Shown here piece by piece: positions 10,938 to 22,452 of a stretch of 64,000 nucleotides of DNA. The notes below the pieces were generated by a model. It did not search any database. It had not been told where the DNA came from and saw only the letters and a list, made by a program, of their open reading frames with translations. Numbering within the stretch: position 1 is the first letter of the stretch; every line of letters begins with the position of its first letter. The DNA comes from Phallus indusiatus (lineage: Eukaryota; Basidiomycota; Agaricomycetes; Phallales; Phallaceae), in NCBI GenBank assembly GCA_027605045.1, contig JAQFWX010000001.1:2542001-2606000 (forward strand). The letters run 5' to 3'. A program made the position numbers and the translations under genes.

Positions 10938-12539
10938 ATGGTTTCCCTGGCATCAGGACTAGCAAGCATCCAACTTCTCCAGGTGACTGCGACCTCGGGA
11001 TTTAATAGCAAATGTGGTCTAGGTAATAGTGTGAATGTTGTGTGTATCATTATTTTTGAACTGAATTATCCGTTTAGTATCAACCACCTCTTTGCTCCTT
11101 TGGGATATTTCCGTCACTTTACCCAGAGAGGTATGTCTGTGAGATAACGTGATCGTAATTTTATATCTTATCACAAGTCCTATGCAAACATTTGTTTAGA
11201 AATTATATATATGGTCGTAAGCAACGTTTATCTATATTATCTCAACCGAACCCAACTCTAAGTCGCTAGATATTACTCAAGAACCAATTGGACTACTTTA
11301 TTTTATATGATTACTCGCTATTTGCCCTTTCTCGTTAGCGGGTACGTTGATTGACACTATATCAGTTCATGGCATATCTATTGACGATTATGAAGAATTT
11401 TTTTATTACTACCGCAGTTTAACATACTTAACGAGGTCAAAAGCGACTTGACGCCTTCAAGTCAGCTCGTTAAAAGATTGAGCATACTCTATATCGTCCC
11501 GTGGTTCCTTGTATTATGTTGTACTGAGATACTTTTCATCAGGAGAAGTAAGTGATAAGAACGACTCATTTCGCAAACAAATCCTGACCAGAACTAGTCG
11601 TTGCACTGCATGGTGGCTCGAGGTTACTTTTACAAATATTAACCTGCTTATTTATTTGTGAATTGACTTCTGCACTTGTCATTTTTTTCGTTTATACTTT
11701 CGTGAATGAATCCGTGGGTACGTACTACGTATACGACAGTGCCCATCTGACAAGCTTTAATGTTCTCTCCCACAGCACACCTCACTGTGTCATCAGGAGG
11801 TTTGGAAATAAGTGTTGGGACGACCGTTTCGTTTTCTGAAACCTACTTTGTGTATGCGCTGCTATTATCTATGCAAATAAACACTGATTAATATACATAC
11901 ACGTTCAATGGTCCTCAGGTTTCCAGAACTCATTTTTCAGGCTGTTTTAGTCATTCTCATTATGAAAAAAGTAATTTCGGATTGGAAATGGGGAATAGCA
12001 AGGAGCAATATTGGATCTACTCTGATCCGAGATGGTTTATGGAGTTACTTTTTCAATTTATGTGCGTTATTACATCTGTCCCCAGAAATTCATCTAAATA
12101 CTAAACTAGGTTGTTTACTTATAATTCTCATCCGACCGTCATGGCTAAGTGGTCCTATTGGATTACCCAATATATTGTAAGTTTTTGTTTATATTGTCAA
12201 TGTACATACTAGTTCACATTTGAATTGGAGATGGTCCTACGTCAGTTTTTCAGCCACTGTAAGTGAATAGCGTGCCAAGGATACGTCATGTCAGGAGTGT
12301 TTAACAGAATTCTAGAGTACCCGGTTGATTTTATGATTTTAAATCTTCGTGAGACTGCGGCAAAGCAATCTGGAACGAACACGGTTGATAGAAAAACATC
12401 TACCGCAGTTGGCTCCCAAACCCACTTGGGAATTCGTCGAAACATCAAAGCATTCATTACGTCCGCGACGGACGAGCTATCAGTGCCATATCATTATCAC
12501 GATTTTGGACACGATTCGGACTCTGACAGTGACAATTAG
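10938..12539 (+). pseudogene. DUF6533 membrane protein gene B, frameshifted near the 3' end
   Basis: All exons are in place and in frame up to the last one: MVSLASGL.., VSTTSLLLWDISVTLPRE (TM1), KLYIWSYYSRTNWTTLFYMITRYLPFLVS (TM2), SILYIVPWFLVLCCTEILFIRR (TM3), LLLQILTCLFICELTSALVIFF (TM4), FPELIFQAVLVILIM (TM5), DGLWSYFFNL..RPSWLSGPIGLPNIL (TM6) and WSYVSFSAT. The terminal exon starts STRLIL but holds a tandem 8-base duplication (TGATTTTA at 12326-12333 and 12334-12341) that brings in a TGA stop. Beyond it the old frame continues intact to NLRETAAKQSG..ELSVPYHYHDFGHDSDSDSDN. The encoded protein would keep about six and a half helices and lose the conserved acidic tail. It may still be expressed in truncated form. 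Confidence 0.7.
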
Positions 12540-12756
12540 GATGTTGCTTTCATCAATAAAACTCTGCATTAGATATTGCTTCAGCCGTGAGCCGTCACCG
12601 GTCTTCCTGCTAGTGTCGATCTTTTCCCGCTTCCATACTACTGAATCCAATTTCTGTTAACATATTTAACATCTCCAATAAATCAGCTCAGGGTTGATTT
12701 GTCCCGAAGTCGAGGTGGAAGTTTTCAGGTAATTGCTGACACCATAGCATGAGGAG

Positions 12757-13190
12757 CGGGTATATCCGGCATCATTCTATCGGCGCTAAACTCAGTCACA
12801 GAGACAATTGGTCCGTGTTCTGTACACCACAACTGCAAGCTTTCTATTGTTCCGTATCCCTTTCAGATAGGTTGCTGTCGCCTATTGAGCTGGGATACAC
12901 CTTTTTGCCTTGTACTGAACGTTTAGCTAGAAGGTTCATCTCCATCTCGGGTGTCAGAAAGACTTTTGCTCATTTTAATATCCTTCAACCACCGACCGGC
13001 CACTACCAGTCGCGACCGCAGCTCGGATGATTTAGTGGAGCCCGGAATAATCGGAGTTTTAGCTATGTTTGTCTCTTCAAGTCAGATACGAACATACCGC
13101 TCGAGATGCAGCGGTACTATCTCCAGCGTGCACCATATGCAATCAAAGAAGATGCTGCTGGCGGGCTCAATTGCATTTGGAATACCTTCT
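12757..13190 (+). repeat. Upstream block of gene C, paralogous to the block before gene B
   Basis: Partner of 9956-10620 (shared landmarks listed there). The gap from 12540 to 13639 otherwise holds a short GAAAGA microsatellite (13258-13280) and no supportable gene. Confidence 0.45.
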
Positions 13191-13639
13191 CGAATTATCT
13201 TATAAACCGAAATGATTCGGAAAGCCATATACGAGATCCCAAAAAGAATAATCATCGCGAAAGAGAAAGAGAAAGAGAAACCCTCAGAGCCTAACGGACG
13301 TCACCCTTTGTTTTTTCCGTGGTGTCGGGATCCCGTGACATCTTCTGTGAGATATTCCATATCATAAGGTCTAAACTCACTTGCGGCCTAATTACTCATC
13401 CCATCAAGGTCGACTCATATTTCTCAATCGCGCGCATAACTCAACAGGCTCATTGTCTAGCTATGAAAAAATCATATTATCTCAGTGCAAAAGTTACCGG
13501 TTACGGCTCGACAGAGTCACGCCCTCCCAATGCTGTGTGCCTCTCGGTGTACGATAAAATAAAGATCTCCATCCTCAAAGTATATTGACTATTCCTGAAA
13601 ACGCTTTTAGCTTCACCGAACTCTGCTCTTTTTTATGTA

Positions 13640-15224
13640 ATGTCATCCGCGAGTGAGCCTAGGACTTTTGAACTTGAAGCTGTTGGCGTTGCTGGATATT
13701 ATAATCTAGGTATTAGGAGTGCACATACATCATTATTCTGGCTGACTTATTATATGAGTTGCAGTCACTACTTTGTTGCTGTGGGACATTTTGGTCTCTT
13801 TCCCGAGAGAGGTATGTATGTTGTAGGATGGTATAGTTAATTCCGCTGCTGTACAGACCTTTAGAAATTATACATATGGTCGTAAGCTTCTTTCCCATAT
13901 ATCTTGATGACAAACTAACTCGCGCTGCTAGATATCACTCAAAAGCTAATAGGACCACCTTACTCTATATTATCACTCGTTATCTGCCTTTGATTGTTAA
14001 CATGTATGCATGTCAGTTGTGCACAATAAAGTTATATCAGCTGAATATAATTGAAGGTTTTGTTTGATACTGCTGCGCGCTTTGCCAGTTTCAAACACAA
14101 GCCAGTGCCGCGTACTAGTAGCAGGAGACATATTCGGACTAGGAGATGGGGTTCTTTTTCTGAAGAGTACATGCATTTCATTTGAATGGTTAGCTTGGAC
14201 TTTGAACGCATTTTATAACATTCCGTGGTTTGTGGTGTTGAGTTGCACTGAGATACTCTTCGTAAGAAGAAGTTAGTATGATTTGTGACTATCATTTGGA
14301 CAGGTTCTGACCTCTACTAGTCGTTACATTGTATCGTGGCTCAAGACTGCTTTCACGCATTTTGTTCGGTTTACTTATTTGTGAGCTGAGTTCTGCGCTT
14401 GTGTTTTTTTTCCTTGTCACTATCTGGGAGGACAATATCACGAGTAAGTCAATCTCCCTCTGCTACCAGTGACTAAATGAACTCCTATTCTGGATTAGTA
14501 CTCTTCGCATCACTTTTTTTCGTGGATCAAGCAACAACCCCTAGTATTACGCCAATCAAATACTTTGCGTACGTAGTGTTTACCTGCACTATCCATGATG
14601 TACACTCAATGATCCTTAGGTTGCCTGAACTCATTTTTCAGGCTTTTTTAGTCATACTCATAATGCAAAAAGTATTCTCTGATTGGAAGTCCGGGTCCAC
14701 AAGGAGCAGTCTTGGGTCTATGCTAATCCGAGATGGCTTATGGAGCTACTTTTGTAACCTATGTGCGTAATTGCGTTTTGCTCTTATGTATAATAATCAA
14801 GTAGGATAGGCGGCTTGCTTGTTATTCTCGTTCAGCCGCCATGGCTGACTGGTCCAATTGGTATGCCCAATCTACTGTGAGTTTTGACGGTACTAGTAGT
14901 ATTACCTACTAATTCGAATGATGTGGACACATTTGAAGATGGTCTTATGCCAGTTTCTCAATTACTGTGAGTAAAATGAGTAATAAATATGTCTAATATA
15001 CAGCTTCATATATTGCTCAAATACTCCAGAGTAGTCGGTTAATCTTGAATATTCGCGCTGCGGCAGCAAGCGGACCATTGACAGGAGCGACGTTGATTAG
15101 TACATCTACCGATGCCCAGATCCACTTTACTTCTATTCAAAGGATCAAATCTTTTTTATCCACAAGCGATGAATTATCAAAGCCGTATCATTATAATGAT
15201 CTTGATCCCGGCAGCGAGGATTAG
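13640..15224 (+). CDS. DUF6533 seven-helix membrane protein C
   Basis: Intact ten-exon model: MSSASEPRTFELEA..GYYNL, VAVTTLLLWDILVSFPRE (TM1), KLYIWSYHSKANRTTLLYIITRYLPLIV (TM2), an exon whose acceptor is GAAG before GTTTTG and which ends YNIPWFVVLSCTEILFVRR (TM3), LLSRILFGLLICELSSALVFFFLV (TM4), YFA plus LPELIFQAFLVILIMQKVFSDWK (TM5), DGLWSYFCNL plus CGLLVILVQPPWLTG (TM6), WSYASFSIT plus SSRLILNIRAAAA (TM7), then a tail ending PYHYNDLDPGSED. DUF6533 proteins are fungal multipass membrane proteins of unknown function. The W of the usual NWTT motif is R here, and it has the QPPWLTG form of the loop after TM6. The tail keeps the YHYxD motif but is less acidic than most copies. Confidence 0.8.
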
Positions 15225-16672
15225 GCTTACGCTGCTCTTACTTTTTGGTGTAACGTTACTATCCTATCGCACCGAATCTTTGTATACATATGTAAGCGTA
15301 GGTAACATTGAAAACACCATGAAAGAAGTTGGAATCTTTACACGCTAGCCAAAATCTTCCTTTCAATAGCCAAATATGTCTATTACCTCCAACCCTGATC
15401 TCAAAATTCACTTTTTGACTCCTGGAAATTCAGCTTCGGCGATATAGTCGCTGTCCTGCTTTGGTAGGTCTAGAGTTGGGTGGCGGGATTGAACAAAGAC
15501 GTCAAACGGCGCAAAGTGGTGTGCTTGGCCGGAACGGAACTGATAGGGCTACAAATGAGGACGTACAGTTATCATGTTATGCCTTGGTTATGCCCAGATA
15601 AAAGCCTGAATCTGCAAAGGTTAAAGTCATTCATTGAGGTGAATTTTGATCGTATAGGTATTTACATTAATAAGGATGCGCGTAGCCACGCAATATTATC
15701 AAGTTCGTCGTCTTTTGTGGAATGTTACTACGCGTCGCGGCAAAGTTACGCATCGTGACTGTCACTCGCTCGCTAAGTTAAACCAGAGCCACGCACGCAC
15801 GCACAACGACAGCACAACACTTGCACTTGTCTCAGTTGTTGAGAGCCTCTCTGCATCTCATGAATAATCCAGAGCAGGCCTTATAGTAATATTCATCACC
15901 ATTGATGTCGTTCCAACCGAACGTAACCGCTGAAATCCCTGGGACGCTTCTCTTGGGCTCTATAGCCAATTCCAAATTATTGTCCGTGAGTAGGTAAGCC
16001 CTCTGTTTGAGCGTATGATTTTCATTGAAACTACAGCAAGTAATTTAAAAGATCACCTCGACCATCACTCCTTTACCACACCGTCTCACAACCACGTCTC
16101 TCTCCCACACATTCTTCGACAAGTTCCGCCCCTTCAACTCTTCGACAATGTAGCCTATTTGATTCAGTCGCCACATTCATTCTCAAGCACGTGCGCCACT
16201 CGGTAGCTTCGTTTACTCCCACCATTTAAGTTTAGACTTTTCAAAGCACGACAACGTTGTAACTGACGTCCCGAGCGTTGAAAATGAAAGGACCGTAAGG
16301 TCAAACTTGGGGACGATGGACTCTAATTATCGAAGGGAAAGTTCTGGGCAGAACGCATCGCAAGAATACAAACGGGAACGGGATGGTTGCTGTCTATGCT
16401 GCTGAACGGGGGCGGTGAAGGGTGAAGGTGTGCTTAATACCCTACGTTGCTACCCCATCTCGAAGCCTAACCCTACTTGATATAGTCACTAAACCAGATA
16501 ATTCTGACACATAGCACGGCCGCATGGGAACTAGTATCTTGAGGTGCAAACATCAACAAGTGACCTATCTGACCGTGGTATTTTATCACAGAATGATATG
16601 GTACGCCTTTCACTGTTGTTCTTTCGGTTTTATATGAGACATGTTTTTATTTTGAAAGGTGACTTGGACGCG
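15225..16672. other. Gap with no supportable gene
   Basis: Open frames of 60-92 codons occur (for example + strand 15480-15758), but I find no convincing splice pattern, no paralogue in the window and no recognisable motif. A short ACGC microsatellite lies near 15793. Confidence 0.3.
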
Positions 16673-17280
16673 GTAACGCTAGGAGAGTCCCATTTATCTG
16701 TGTTCTTTCCGCTCAAACAAGGCCAAGCTCGTATCGTTCACTTTCTTCCCGTTTGATGAGATAACTCTTAAGGTTCTTCATCCCTGCGCATCAACCTTTG
16801 TGAACCACGATTCATCCATCGACAGCATGATTGACGTCGTATGCATACCCGGAAAGATATTTAATCTTTATGCTGTCCAATGTTATTTTGGGCACGGTGC
16901 CAAATCAGAGCTGTCGACTTGTTTCTCCTTTATTTTCAAGGGCAACAGCAAAGCCGGACTATTCAACATGGTCATCCATTGCATCAACTGGTCAACATTT
17001 GTCCCGATCCGGCCTGACCGCAAATCCGACTTCTCACCTGGATGCATGCACGTCAAAAGCCGCATTTATGTACGCTCAATGTAAGTTATATTTTTTTTCG
17101 CGTTTGACTCCTGTCTTTGAAACTTCCCTCAGCTTCAATTTTGAGTATACCAAGGAGGATCGTGTGGAATATCATGCTCAATGCGGAAACGACTTTCATC
17201 TTGTCCTTCTCAACTTAAATCGCATGGAAATATTCGGTGACCAGGTTTTGTTGGAGTACCGGACCCGGTTAATATTTTGA
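16673..17280 (+). CDS. Unidentified gene candidate in overlapping open frames
   Basis: Two long + strand frames overlap. One runs from an AG at about 16682 (ESPIYLCSF) through HPCASTFVNHDSSIDSM to a GTAAGT donor near 17083, about 134 codons. The other (149 codons) covers 16831-17280 and ends with FNFEYTKEDRVEYHAQ..LVLLNLNRMEIFGDQV. Splicing the first to the FNFEYTK exon (acceptor CCTCAG at about 17132) would give one protein of about 180 residues without a clear ATG. No family is recognised. The length of the open frame is the only real argument. Confidence 0.3.
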
Positions 17281-18697
17281 CGGACGGGCTGAACCAACTT
17301 GAACAGTTATCAGGCACCTACAACTTCTATGTAAACAAGAGAAACTTCGCGAATTTTACGTGGGGCAGCTTGAAAATACGGATATTTTTACTTGATTTCT
17401 CATCTTACATTCCACGCTAGCGGACTCTCTAGAATGGATATCGGGAAAAGAAATGCCTACGATATCAGAGATATCGGACCGCAAAGTGCAGGAGCCTGGA
17501 GATCGCCACGGTGGGTGTCAGGTTTGACAGGACTTAACTTGCACAGCAATACAATCTCATCACATTCCTGCTATTCTTCCTCATGATACCAGTTGTCCTT
17601 GTTTCACCAGCGTTTACACCGGTCTGAGCAGACAATCGCGTGCAGCACCATTGAGTTGGACTGTCGGCGTAAATTAATTTGGAAACGCTGTCCCAGGAAA
17701 CATATAGCATTGTGCGAGCGGCAAGTATTTACATGTATCTCAGACACTAGTTGGGCTAAAAACTCCTGTCTCAGGCTCAAAGAAAACGGAGTTCTATGCA
17801 GAGTGATCCAAATCGTACGAGGCACGACAATCACGAGTGAAATATCAACAAACATGCATAGTAACCCATAAATATTCGGAGCTGCGTGTTTGTCGCAGTT
17901 GTTATGTGATTCCGCTCGCGACCCACGCAGAACCAACATTACACGAAAACAGCGTACAATTTCGGTTGGGGTGTTAATGCTAATAGCGGGCGGCGTTCAG
18001 GACCGCGATTGGACAATGCAACTGCAGGGTCCGCATCGATATCCTTCTGATTTTGAGGAGCAAGATGGGAAATGAGGTGTGTAGGTTAAGTCAGACTGTT
18101 GAAAAACGTACGTCTACCACTTTGAACCATTCATTCTTTTGATACCAGTGTATAACATGTTCTTTGTGTTTAGGAGAGTATCTCCGGTGGGGGTGGCGAA
18201 GCACCTGAAGTTATGTCCTGCCGTAGTAACTTGACAGCACAAGCAGACGTGTTATCGATTTGAGTTGTCTATTATGAGATTCTGTCAGATAAGCGGGGTT
18301 CACGCGCGGGCTACGCTTGATGATCAAACCGTACAAAGACCCGTCCTCAGTACGCCCTGGGCACTCTTTTTCTTCCATCTTTTTCCTCACAACGATTCTG
18401 GCAGTGCATACAAAAGAATAGTTATTTCATTCACTTTTGAGGCATCGATAGACGAGCGTTAGCACAGATCAGGCTGCTTTCCATTGGGATCGCGTGAGAG
18501 CGTTGATGGCGATGTAAGCAGGCGTATTCGCGGTATGGCCAGCAGCCCAAGTTCGCACCGAAGAATTCAAATGATAGTAAACGATGAAAAGAATCAAGGG
18601 TATGTCAATCCTGATATGGTACCTGTTGAATGTGGTGAGTTGATAAACATCTTAATTCTCGCGAGGTTTCTGATCTTAAGGGTTTTATAGATGACCC
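17281..18697. other. Gap with no supportable gene
   Basis: Several frames of 60-111 codons lie on both strands (for example 17604-17939, minus), but they overlap each other and show no conserved motif or convincing splice sites. I assign nothing here. Confidence 0.3.
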
Positions 18698-19255
18698 CTA
18701 GACGGTGTATGACTTTGGAGCGCCTTTGTCGCTGACGATGCCGAGAAACATCGCTTTTTTGGAATCACCGCCTTGTGACGACAGTGTCCTTGCTGGTAGC
18801 AATAGTACATTTGGTATGACATCATTGACGAAGGCTACATCTGCGCAGCCTCCGTCCTTTGATGATGGATCGGCATTGGCAAATGCTTTCGCAATACGCG
18901 ATCTCGGGAATATTTTTCCCGTGCATGTGAGATGAAGTATGAGTAGAAGCAATTTCATTTTACAAAACTCGGATGACGACATGCATGTCCTACCAGTTTC
19001 CACGACAATCATCATGATGTCCTTAAAAAAAGTGAGTTCATCATTTTGTCTCAAATCTCTAATCGATCGTTGGTTCATGATTAAAGGTATATTATTTATT
19101 TTCTTTTGTATACAGCGTGCCTTCGCTGTAAGCGTGTTGTTGTAAATATCATTCAAGAGAGCCGACAGTGCCGAGGCCACAATTATCATTGGTAATGTGT
19201 AGTAACCAAGTGTGCGATACATACCACTAGTCGTTTTATATACCTGCAATTGCAA
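18698..19255 (-). CDS. Uncertain 185-codon open frame upstream of gene D
   Basis: A single open frame of 185 codons runs on the minus strand, divergent from DUF6533 gene D. It has a hydrophobic patch near residues 20-35 and an LLLLILHL patch near residue 105. No motif is recognised. Its first codons overlap the conserved promoter block of gene D (19221-19242), which argues against the annotated start. A competing + strand frame (18705-18935) reads LSLTMPRNIAFLESPP and is equally plausible. Treat it as an open frame, not an established gene. Confidence 0.2.
   Translation of the reverse strand: MQLQVYKTTSGMYRTLGYYTLPMIIVASALSALLNDIYNNTLTAKARCIQKKINNIPLIMNQRSIRDLRQNDELTFFKDIMMIVVETGRTCMSSSEFCKMKLLLLILHLTCTGKIFPRSRIAKAFANADPSSKDGGCADVAFVNDVIPNVLLLPARTLSSQGGDSKKAMFLGIVSDKGAPKSYTV
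19143..19242 (+). promoter_or_regulatory. Conserved promoter block of DUF6533 gene D
   Basis: Holds AATATCATTCAAGAGAGCCG, then ATACCACTAGTCG (19221-19233), then TATATA at 19237-19242. This is the same order and spacing as before genes B and E. The start codon at 19309 lies 67 bases after the TATATA. Confidence 0.5.
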
Positions 19256-19308
19256 TCTTTTACTGCTGAATCTGCAGCCGACGCCCGCCCTTTATCCCAT
19301 TTTCCCCC

Positions 19309-20918
19309 ATGTCTGACCCTGGCACTGGAATCCCTCAGACTATTGGAACTACTTACTCCTCATATGATGTGGCGACCTCATCGTTTATCAGTGAATATAA
19401 TTTAGGTAAGAGTCTGTATGTTGTAAATTAGTAACTGACTGTGTTTTCCAGTGGCAACTATTTCCCTGCTGTTATGGGACATTATTGTCACCTTACCCAG
19501 AGAGGTGTGCTGTAGTAGTACTTTATCTCTTCCTATTGATTCGAACTCTCCCATAGAAAACATACATATGGTCGTACGATACTTTTTCTGTAATACTATC
19601 CTAACCAGACTAACCTTGAAGCTACTGAATCATCCTTATAGATATCACGCAAGGGTTAACTGGATTACCCTATTTTATATAATCACTCGTTATTTGCCTT
19701 TCATCGTCAGCGTGTACGTCCGTTTTGCACAATGTTATATCATGTTGTTGAATTTTATGTAAAGTATTGTTTTAGCACCACCGATCAATCTTTTCAACAT
19801 AGTAAAGTTTGCCCAAATCGGGTTCGACAATCATGGTCGTCCACCTTCGAACCGGCTCATAAAATTTTTGAGCATGATCTATATTATTCCATGGTTCTTT
19901 GTATTAAGTTGCACTGAGATACTTTTTATAAGAAGAAGTAAGCGACAAGTAAGATTCATCCGATGCAGACAAAATCTGACTAAAACTAGTCGTTGCATTG
20001 CACGGTGGCTCAAGACTACTTTTGAAATTATTAGCTTGCTTATTTATTTGCGAAGTTATTTCTGCGCTTGTCATTTTCTTCGTTTATACTTTCGTGAATG
20101 AGTCCGTGAGTGCGTACTGAATCTACGACAATACTCGGGGCGACCTATTATACTGCTTTAATCATTCACAGCACATGTCACGTATATGACAGAATACGGC
20201 GTAATATTCCAGATTGTGACGACCATTTCGTTTTCGGAAACATACTTTGCGTACGTATTAGTGCTTATTTTCTTCCCCGATTATGTTAATCGCACTCAAT
20301 TGATCCTCAGGTTTCCTGAACTTATTCTCCAAGGTGTTTTGGTCACACTCATCATAAACAAACTATTCTTGGATTGGAAGCGGGGGACGAAAAGTGGTCA
20401 TCTCGGTTCTATTTTGATCCGAGATGGTTTATGGAGCTACTTTTTTAATTTATGTGCGTAATTCAGATTTACTCTCGCAGCGTTTAACTCAGTGGACTAG
20501 TTTCTTTGCTTATAGTTATCATTCGCCCGTCGTGGCTAAGTGGTCCTATCGGACTTCCCAATATTCTGCAAGTACATCATGCCTTTCTTATTGTGCTTGA
20601 TGGTTAACACATGAAGCGAAGGTGGTCATATGTCAGCTTTTCAGTCACCGTAAGTGAATAAACGGCGTATAAAGCGATTTATAAATGCTTACGATGCAAT
20701 TATAGAGCACTCGGTTAATTTTGAATATTCGTGAGATAGCGGCAAAGCAATCCGGACCGAATACTGTTACTGGAAACGCGTCTACTTTTGACTTTCAAGT
20801 CCACTCAGGAACTGGCCCAAATATGGTTAGGACATTCCTTCAGTCCGGGATGGATGAACTATCGACCCCATATCATTACCACGACCTTGGACACGATTCG
20901 GACTCTGAGAATGATTAG
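19309..20918 (+). CDS. DUF6533 seven-helix membrane protein D
   Basis: Intact model: MSDPGTGIPQTIG..SEYNL, VATISLLLWDIIVTLPRE (TM1), KTYIWSYHARVNWITLFYIITRYLPFIVS (TM2), VIVLAPPINLFNI..SMIYIIPWFFVLSCTEILFIRR (TM3; the acceptor is GTAAAG at about 19762), RLLLKLLACLFICEVISALVIFFVYTF (TM4), FPELILQGVLVTLIINKL (TM5), DGLWSYFFNL plus LLIVIIRPSWLSGPIGLPNIL (TM6), WSYVSFSVT plus STRLILNIREIAAKQSG (TM7), and a tail ending ELSTPYHYHDLGHDSDSEND. The intron after PNIL starts GCAAGT, a GC donor shared with gene E. From TM4 to the end it is almost identical to gene E, which points to a recent tandem duplication or to gene conversion. Role unknown; a sensor or receptor is inference from topology only. Confidence 0.82.
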
Positions 20919-21370
20919 GATGTTGAGCTCACAAATTTAACTAATAAATATATAGCCTTTAGTTTATTCCTTTTGACGTCATTTATGTAAAACATGCTAT
21001 TACGTTTAAAAAAGTTTCCGAGATCGAACCGTATATACCATACGTGCACCGTCCAGTGCTAGTATGGATAATAATTATGTGCGTCGTAAAAATTGTGTTT
21101 GTGTGGATTTTGTATTAATTGTTTATATCATTTGATGAAATGTTGTGTTGCGCCGTGCGCGAACACGCTAAGAGGAAACACACTCGGTATGTATGTATAT
21201 GCGCTACTCCTTGCGGAGGCTGTGTCAATTTGAGGCGGTTTTCTTTCAATTTCACGTTTATCGTAACTTTTCTGACTTTCGCATTTCACATGAAATTATA
21301 AGTTATCACCAATCCCAATTTCGCGAAAATTTCACAATCAATGTATATAAAAATCATCTTTTAGCTTACT
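20919..21370. other. Gap with no supportable gene
   Basis: AT-rich 3' flank of gene D. A 60-codon frame at 21119 has no support from splice sites or from any paralogue. Confidence 0.3.
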
Positions 21371-21687
21371 AAAATAACATGTTCTGAGGGGGTAATGGAT
21401 TAGCGGTACCATCACTGGGGGGTATATCTGATTATGTCGTGGGTGTCCTTCATCCGAATGTGAGTTCAAATCCCCTCACACACCCCGCTCTGTAGGCCTC
21501 TGTTACCGCAGAGCGGAGTTTTAGTGGGTATTGGAGACGAGTCCCACACTAGCCTCTATCTAGGTGTGCGTAAATGCATTTCTCCGCTCGGTTAGTTAGG
21601 TAGTGGACCAAGTTGACAAGGGGTGTTAAATGATACTCTCGCTCGAAAACTAACTTTAAGCTCCACCAAAAAAAAAAATAACATGTT
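21371..21687 (+). mobile_element. tRNA-derived SINE with 13-bp target duplication
   Basis: Direct repeats AAAATAACATGTT at 21371-21383 and 21675-21687 flank a 291-bp element. Inside are an A-box-like ATGGATTAGCGGTACC (about 21395-21410) and a B-box-like GAGTTCAAATCC (21462-21473), spaced as in a Pol III promoter. A tRNA-unrelated body follows and then an A-run (21668-21678) that merges with the right duplication. This is the classic layout of a SINE inserted by LINE-type retrotransposition. The perfect target duplication suggests a fairly young insertion, between gene D and the remnant at 21804. Confidence 0.8.
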
Positions 21688-21803
21688 TTCCCCCCAAATA
21701 TTCCCTTTGAGCACACTTACACTAGTTCACTTCCTCACTTCCTTCTCTGCGTACCCCTGGTGCTTATTCTTTAGTTGGAAACTTTTCTTCTTTGACTGAG
21801 CCC

Positions 21804-22050
21804 ATGTCTGTTGCATCATGATGTTGTACTCGGTTGATTTTAAATCCTCGTGAGGTGGCGGCCAAGTGAGGTGACGGCTAAGCAGTCCGGACCGAGCACT
21901 AGCAGCCGCAATCCATCTGCTATTGACTCCTGATATAATTCGATATTCCGCCCAAACATCCGACTCCTTTTTGGGTCCGCGAGCGATGAGCGATCAATAC
22001 CGCATCATTACCGTACGCTTGCAGAATATTCGGACTCTGATAGTGACTAG
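21804..22050 (+). pseudogene. Internally deleted DUF6533 remnant
   Basis: The 5' flank and start (CCCATGTCTGTTGC, compare genes D and E) run directly into the terminal exon (CTCGGTTGATTTTAAATCCTCGTGAGGTGGCGGCCAAG..). All exons between are missing. The terminal exon itself has a near-duplicate of GAGGTGGCGGCCAAG and several frame breaks, and it ends TCGGACTCTGATAGTGACTAG like the live genes. It lies between the SINE and gene E. Confidence 0.7.
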
Positions 22051-22282
22051 TTGTAGTACAGCGCGACCATTGGAGAGGCAGATTGCGACGACGGCGAACG
22101 TTATGTTTGAGAGACGCATAATGGGTTGGGTTAATGGGTTAAGATAAGATATTAGATCAATAACAAGCTTGGTACGATGAATCTACGGATATTTGACTTG
22201 GCACTTAACGGGGCTTCCGTCAGTGAAAGACTAAGTAGTCTTCCACCGGAGAATTCGGCGCGCGCAACATTTTGTCAAGGGA

Positions 22283-22380
22283 TCATATCATGTCATATTG
22301 ATATCACTCAACAGAGTCGAAGTCGCTCCATGCTATGTCCCAAACAATGAGATGATATGAGACGTGAATACCAATAGTCG
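22283..22380 (+). promoter_or_regulatory. Conserved promoter block of DUF6533 gene E
   Basis: Contains GATATCACTCAACAGAGTCG and GAATACCAATAGTCG (22366-22380), 73 bases before the start codon. Genes B and D have the same elements in the same order. The TATATA of those genes is not seen here: the sequence reads CACTGATATGCAT. Confidence 0.45.
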
Positions 22381-22452
22381 CTCACTGATATGCATTTAAA
22401 TTCTTCTGAATCACCACTGGCAGTACCAAACATGCATCATCCATTTTCCCCC

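Noticed and set aside
13258..13280. GAAAGA microsatellite as a regulatory element
   Set aside because: Simple tandem repeat with no conserved counterpart near the other array genes.
15793..15805. ACGC repeat as a CRISPR-like or satellite array
   Set aside because: Only three units. No direct repeat with spacers exists anywhere in the window, and the organism is a eukaryote.
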